Below are positions 4,187 to 5,098 of a stretch of DNA of 5,098 nt, in pieces. The DNA comes from DATLBY01 sp035526665 (GTDB lineage Bacteria; Acidobacteriota; Terriglobia; Bryobacterales; Bryobacteraceae): contig DATLBY010000426.1 in NCBI GenBank assembly GCA_035526665.1, positions 1 through 5,098 of the forward strand, written 5' to 3'. The notes beneath the pieces were generated by a model. The model had not been told where the DNA came from and ran no database searches. It saw only the letters and a list, made by a program, of their open reading frames with translations. Both the position numbers and the translations under genes were made by a program. Numbering within the stretch: the first letter of the stretch is position 1; every line of letters starts with the position of its first letter.

Positions 4187-5098
4187 CTATTCAGATGGCA
4201 ATTTTTTGAAGATTTTTCCTAGCACGCGGATCGCTTTGTCCACTTCCACTTGCGTGAGAATGTAAGGAGGCAGCATCCTTAACACAACATCATGGGTACA
4301 GTTGATCAGGATGCCTTCCGCCATGGCATCGGTAACCAGAGTCTTGCAGGGCCGCGTGAGCTCAACGCCGATCATGAGCCCCGCACCTCTCACCTCTTTA
4401 ATGAATTTGTAGCGCGCCGCCAGCTCTTCCAGCCGCTGCCGGAAGTAGATGCCCACGCTGTTGATCGACGGCAGCAGGCCTTCCAGAATGTCGAAGAACT
4501 CTAGCGCCACACGGCAGGCCAAGGGTCCGCCGCCGAACGTGGAGCCGTGCATCCCGGGAGCGATGGATTTGGCCGCGCGCTCATTGGCAATCACCACGCC
4601 CAGCGGCAGGCCGCAGGCGAACGGCTTGGCGGTAATCGTGATATCGGGAAGCACCACCGGCTCCGCCAGCTGATAAGAGAAGTAGACCCCCGGCCGCCCG
4701 ACGCCGCACTGAATTTCGTCAGCCACCAGCAGCGCGTCGAACTTGTCACACAGCTCGCGCGCCTTCGCGACGAAGCCGGGATTCATGGGGTAAACGCCGC
4801 CCTCTCCCTGAATTCCTTCCAGCACCACGCCAGCCGTGTTCTGTGAAAAGGCCTGTTCGAGCGCCGCGATATCGTTCGGCTGAATGAACTTCACACCGGG
4901 GAGCAGCGGCTCGAAATCTGCACGATATTTCGGCTGTCCGGTCACCGACAGAGCGCCCAGCGTCCGGCCGTGGAAGGAGTTTTCCAGCGAGATGATTTCG
5001 TATTTTTCCTTCGAAATTCTACTGCCATGCGCGCGGATCATCTTGAGCGCGCCTTCCATGGCCTCGGTACCGGAATTGCAAAAGAAGCTGCGCTGCAG
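4187..5098 (-). CDS. argD: Acetylornithine aminotransferase-type class III aminotransferase (5' end missing)
   Basis: A PLP-dependent class III aminotransferase, best matched to ArgD, which converts N-acetylglutamate semialdehyde and glutamate to N-acetylornithine in arginine synthesis. The last 303 codons are present and the frame runs off the window edge. Numbering from the edge, FFCNSGTEAMEGALKMIR (5-22) is the phosphate-binding region. FHGRTLGALSVTGQPKYR (42-59), VLEGIQGEGGVYP (92-104), LLVADEIQCGVGR (123-135, with PLP-pyridine D127) and ITAKPFACGLPLG (153-165, Schiff-base K158) follow. HGSTFGGGPLAC (184-195) and EVRGAGLMIGVEL (235-247) complete the signature. Roughly 90-100 N-terminal residues are missing by comparison with the family. 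An internal ATG at 5059 is not the start, because conserved sequence lies upstream. Closely related enzymes (succinylornithine, ornithine or GABA aminotransferases) cannot be fully excluded. No arginine genes are visible nearby. Confidence 0.88.
   Translation of the reverse strand: MQRSFFCNSGTEAMEGALKMIRAHGSRISKEKYEIISLENSFHGRTLGALSVTGQPKYRADFEPLLPGVKFIQPNDIAALEQAFSQNTAGVVLEGIQGEGGVYPMNPGFVAKARELCDKFDALLVADEIQCGVGRPGVYFSYQLAEPVVLPDITITAKPFACGLPLGVVIANERAAKSIAPGMHGSTFGGGPLACRVALEFFDILEGLLPSINSVGIYFRQRLEELAARYKFIKEVRGAGLMIGVELTRPCKTLVTDAMAEGILINCTHDVVLRMLPPYILTQVEVDKAIRVLGKIFKKLPSE

Noticed and set aside
5057..5059. ATG at 5059 as the start of the aminotransferase
   Set aside because: The frame continues to the window edge and the upstream codons encode FFCNSGTEA, a conserved PLP-phosphate region, so the gene is truncated by the window.

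Overview
The window looks like chromosomal housekeeping DNA from a GC-rich bacterium. Gene order and protein style (rplS, rnhB and lepB close together, and an ArgD with an 'ITAKPFACGLPLG' lysine motif) suggest Acidobacteriota, perhaps the Solibacter/Bryobacter side. That placement is an inference and was not tested. I see no phage, insertion sequence, CRISPR, rRNA or tRNA.

Layout. Positions 1-1494 (+) are a tight cluster: the last 18 codons of trmD, then rplS (ribosomal protein L19), rnhB (ribonuclease HII) and a two-helix small membrane protein that overlaps rnhB. Positions 1495-1797 hold no standard gene. They contain a candidate 27-residue membrane peptide on the minus strand, a hairpin covering its Shine-Dalgarno sequence, a candidate 35-codon ORF, and a possible -10 element just before lepB. 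Positions 1798-3712 (+) hold lepB (signal peptidase I) and a mannose-1-phosphate guanylyltransferase, separated by a GC-rich hairpin. Positions 3726-5098 (-) converge on this block: the C-terminal part of an ArgD-type aminotransferase, followed downstream by a SnoaL-like protein.

How the genes relate. TrmD, L19 and RNase HII follow the common bacterial trmD-rplS-rnhB order, joining tRNA modification, ribosome assembly and removal of RNA from DNA. LepB releases exported proteins from their signal peptides. ManC supplies GDP-mannose for glycans and may simply be a neighbour. The argD-SnoaL pair is a separate unit and its two members have no obvious shared pathway.

No clearly new multi-gene system is visible. 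The most interesting signals are small: a stem-loop enclosing the rnhB ribosome-binding site and TTG start, the two small ORFs before lepB, the hairpin-masked Shine-Dalgarno sequence, and the absence of Shine-Dalgarno sequences before lepB and manC, which could mean leaderless mRNAs.
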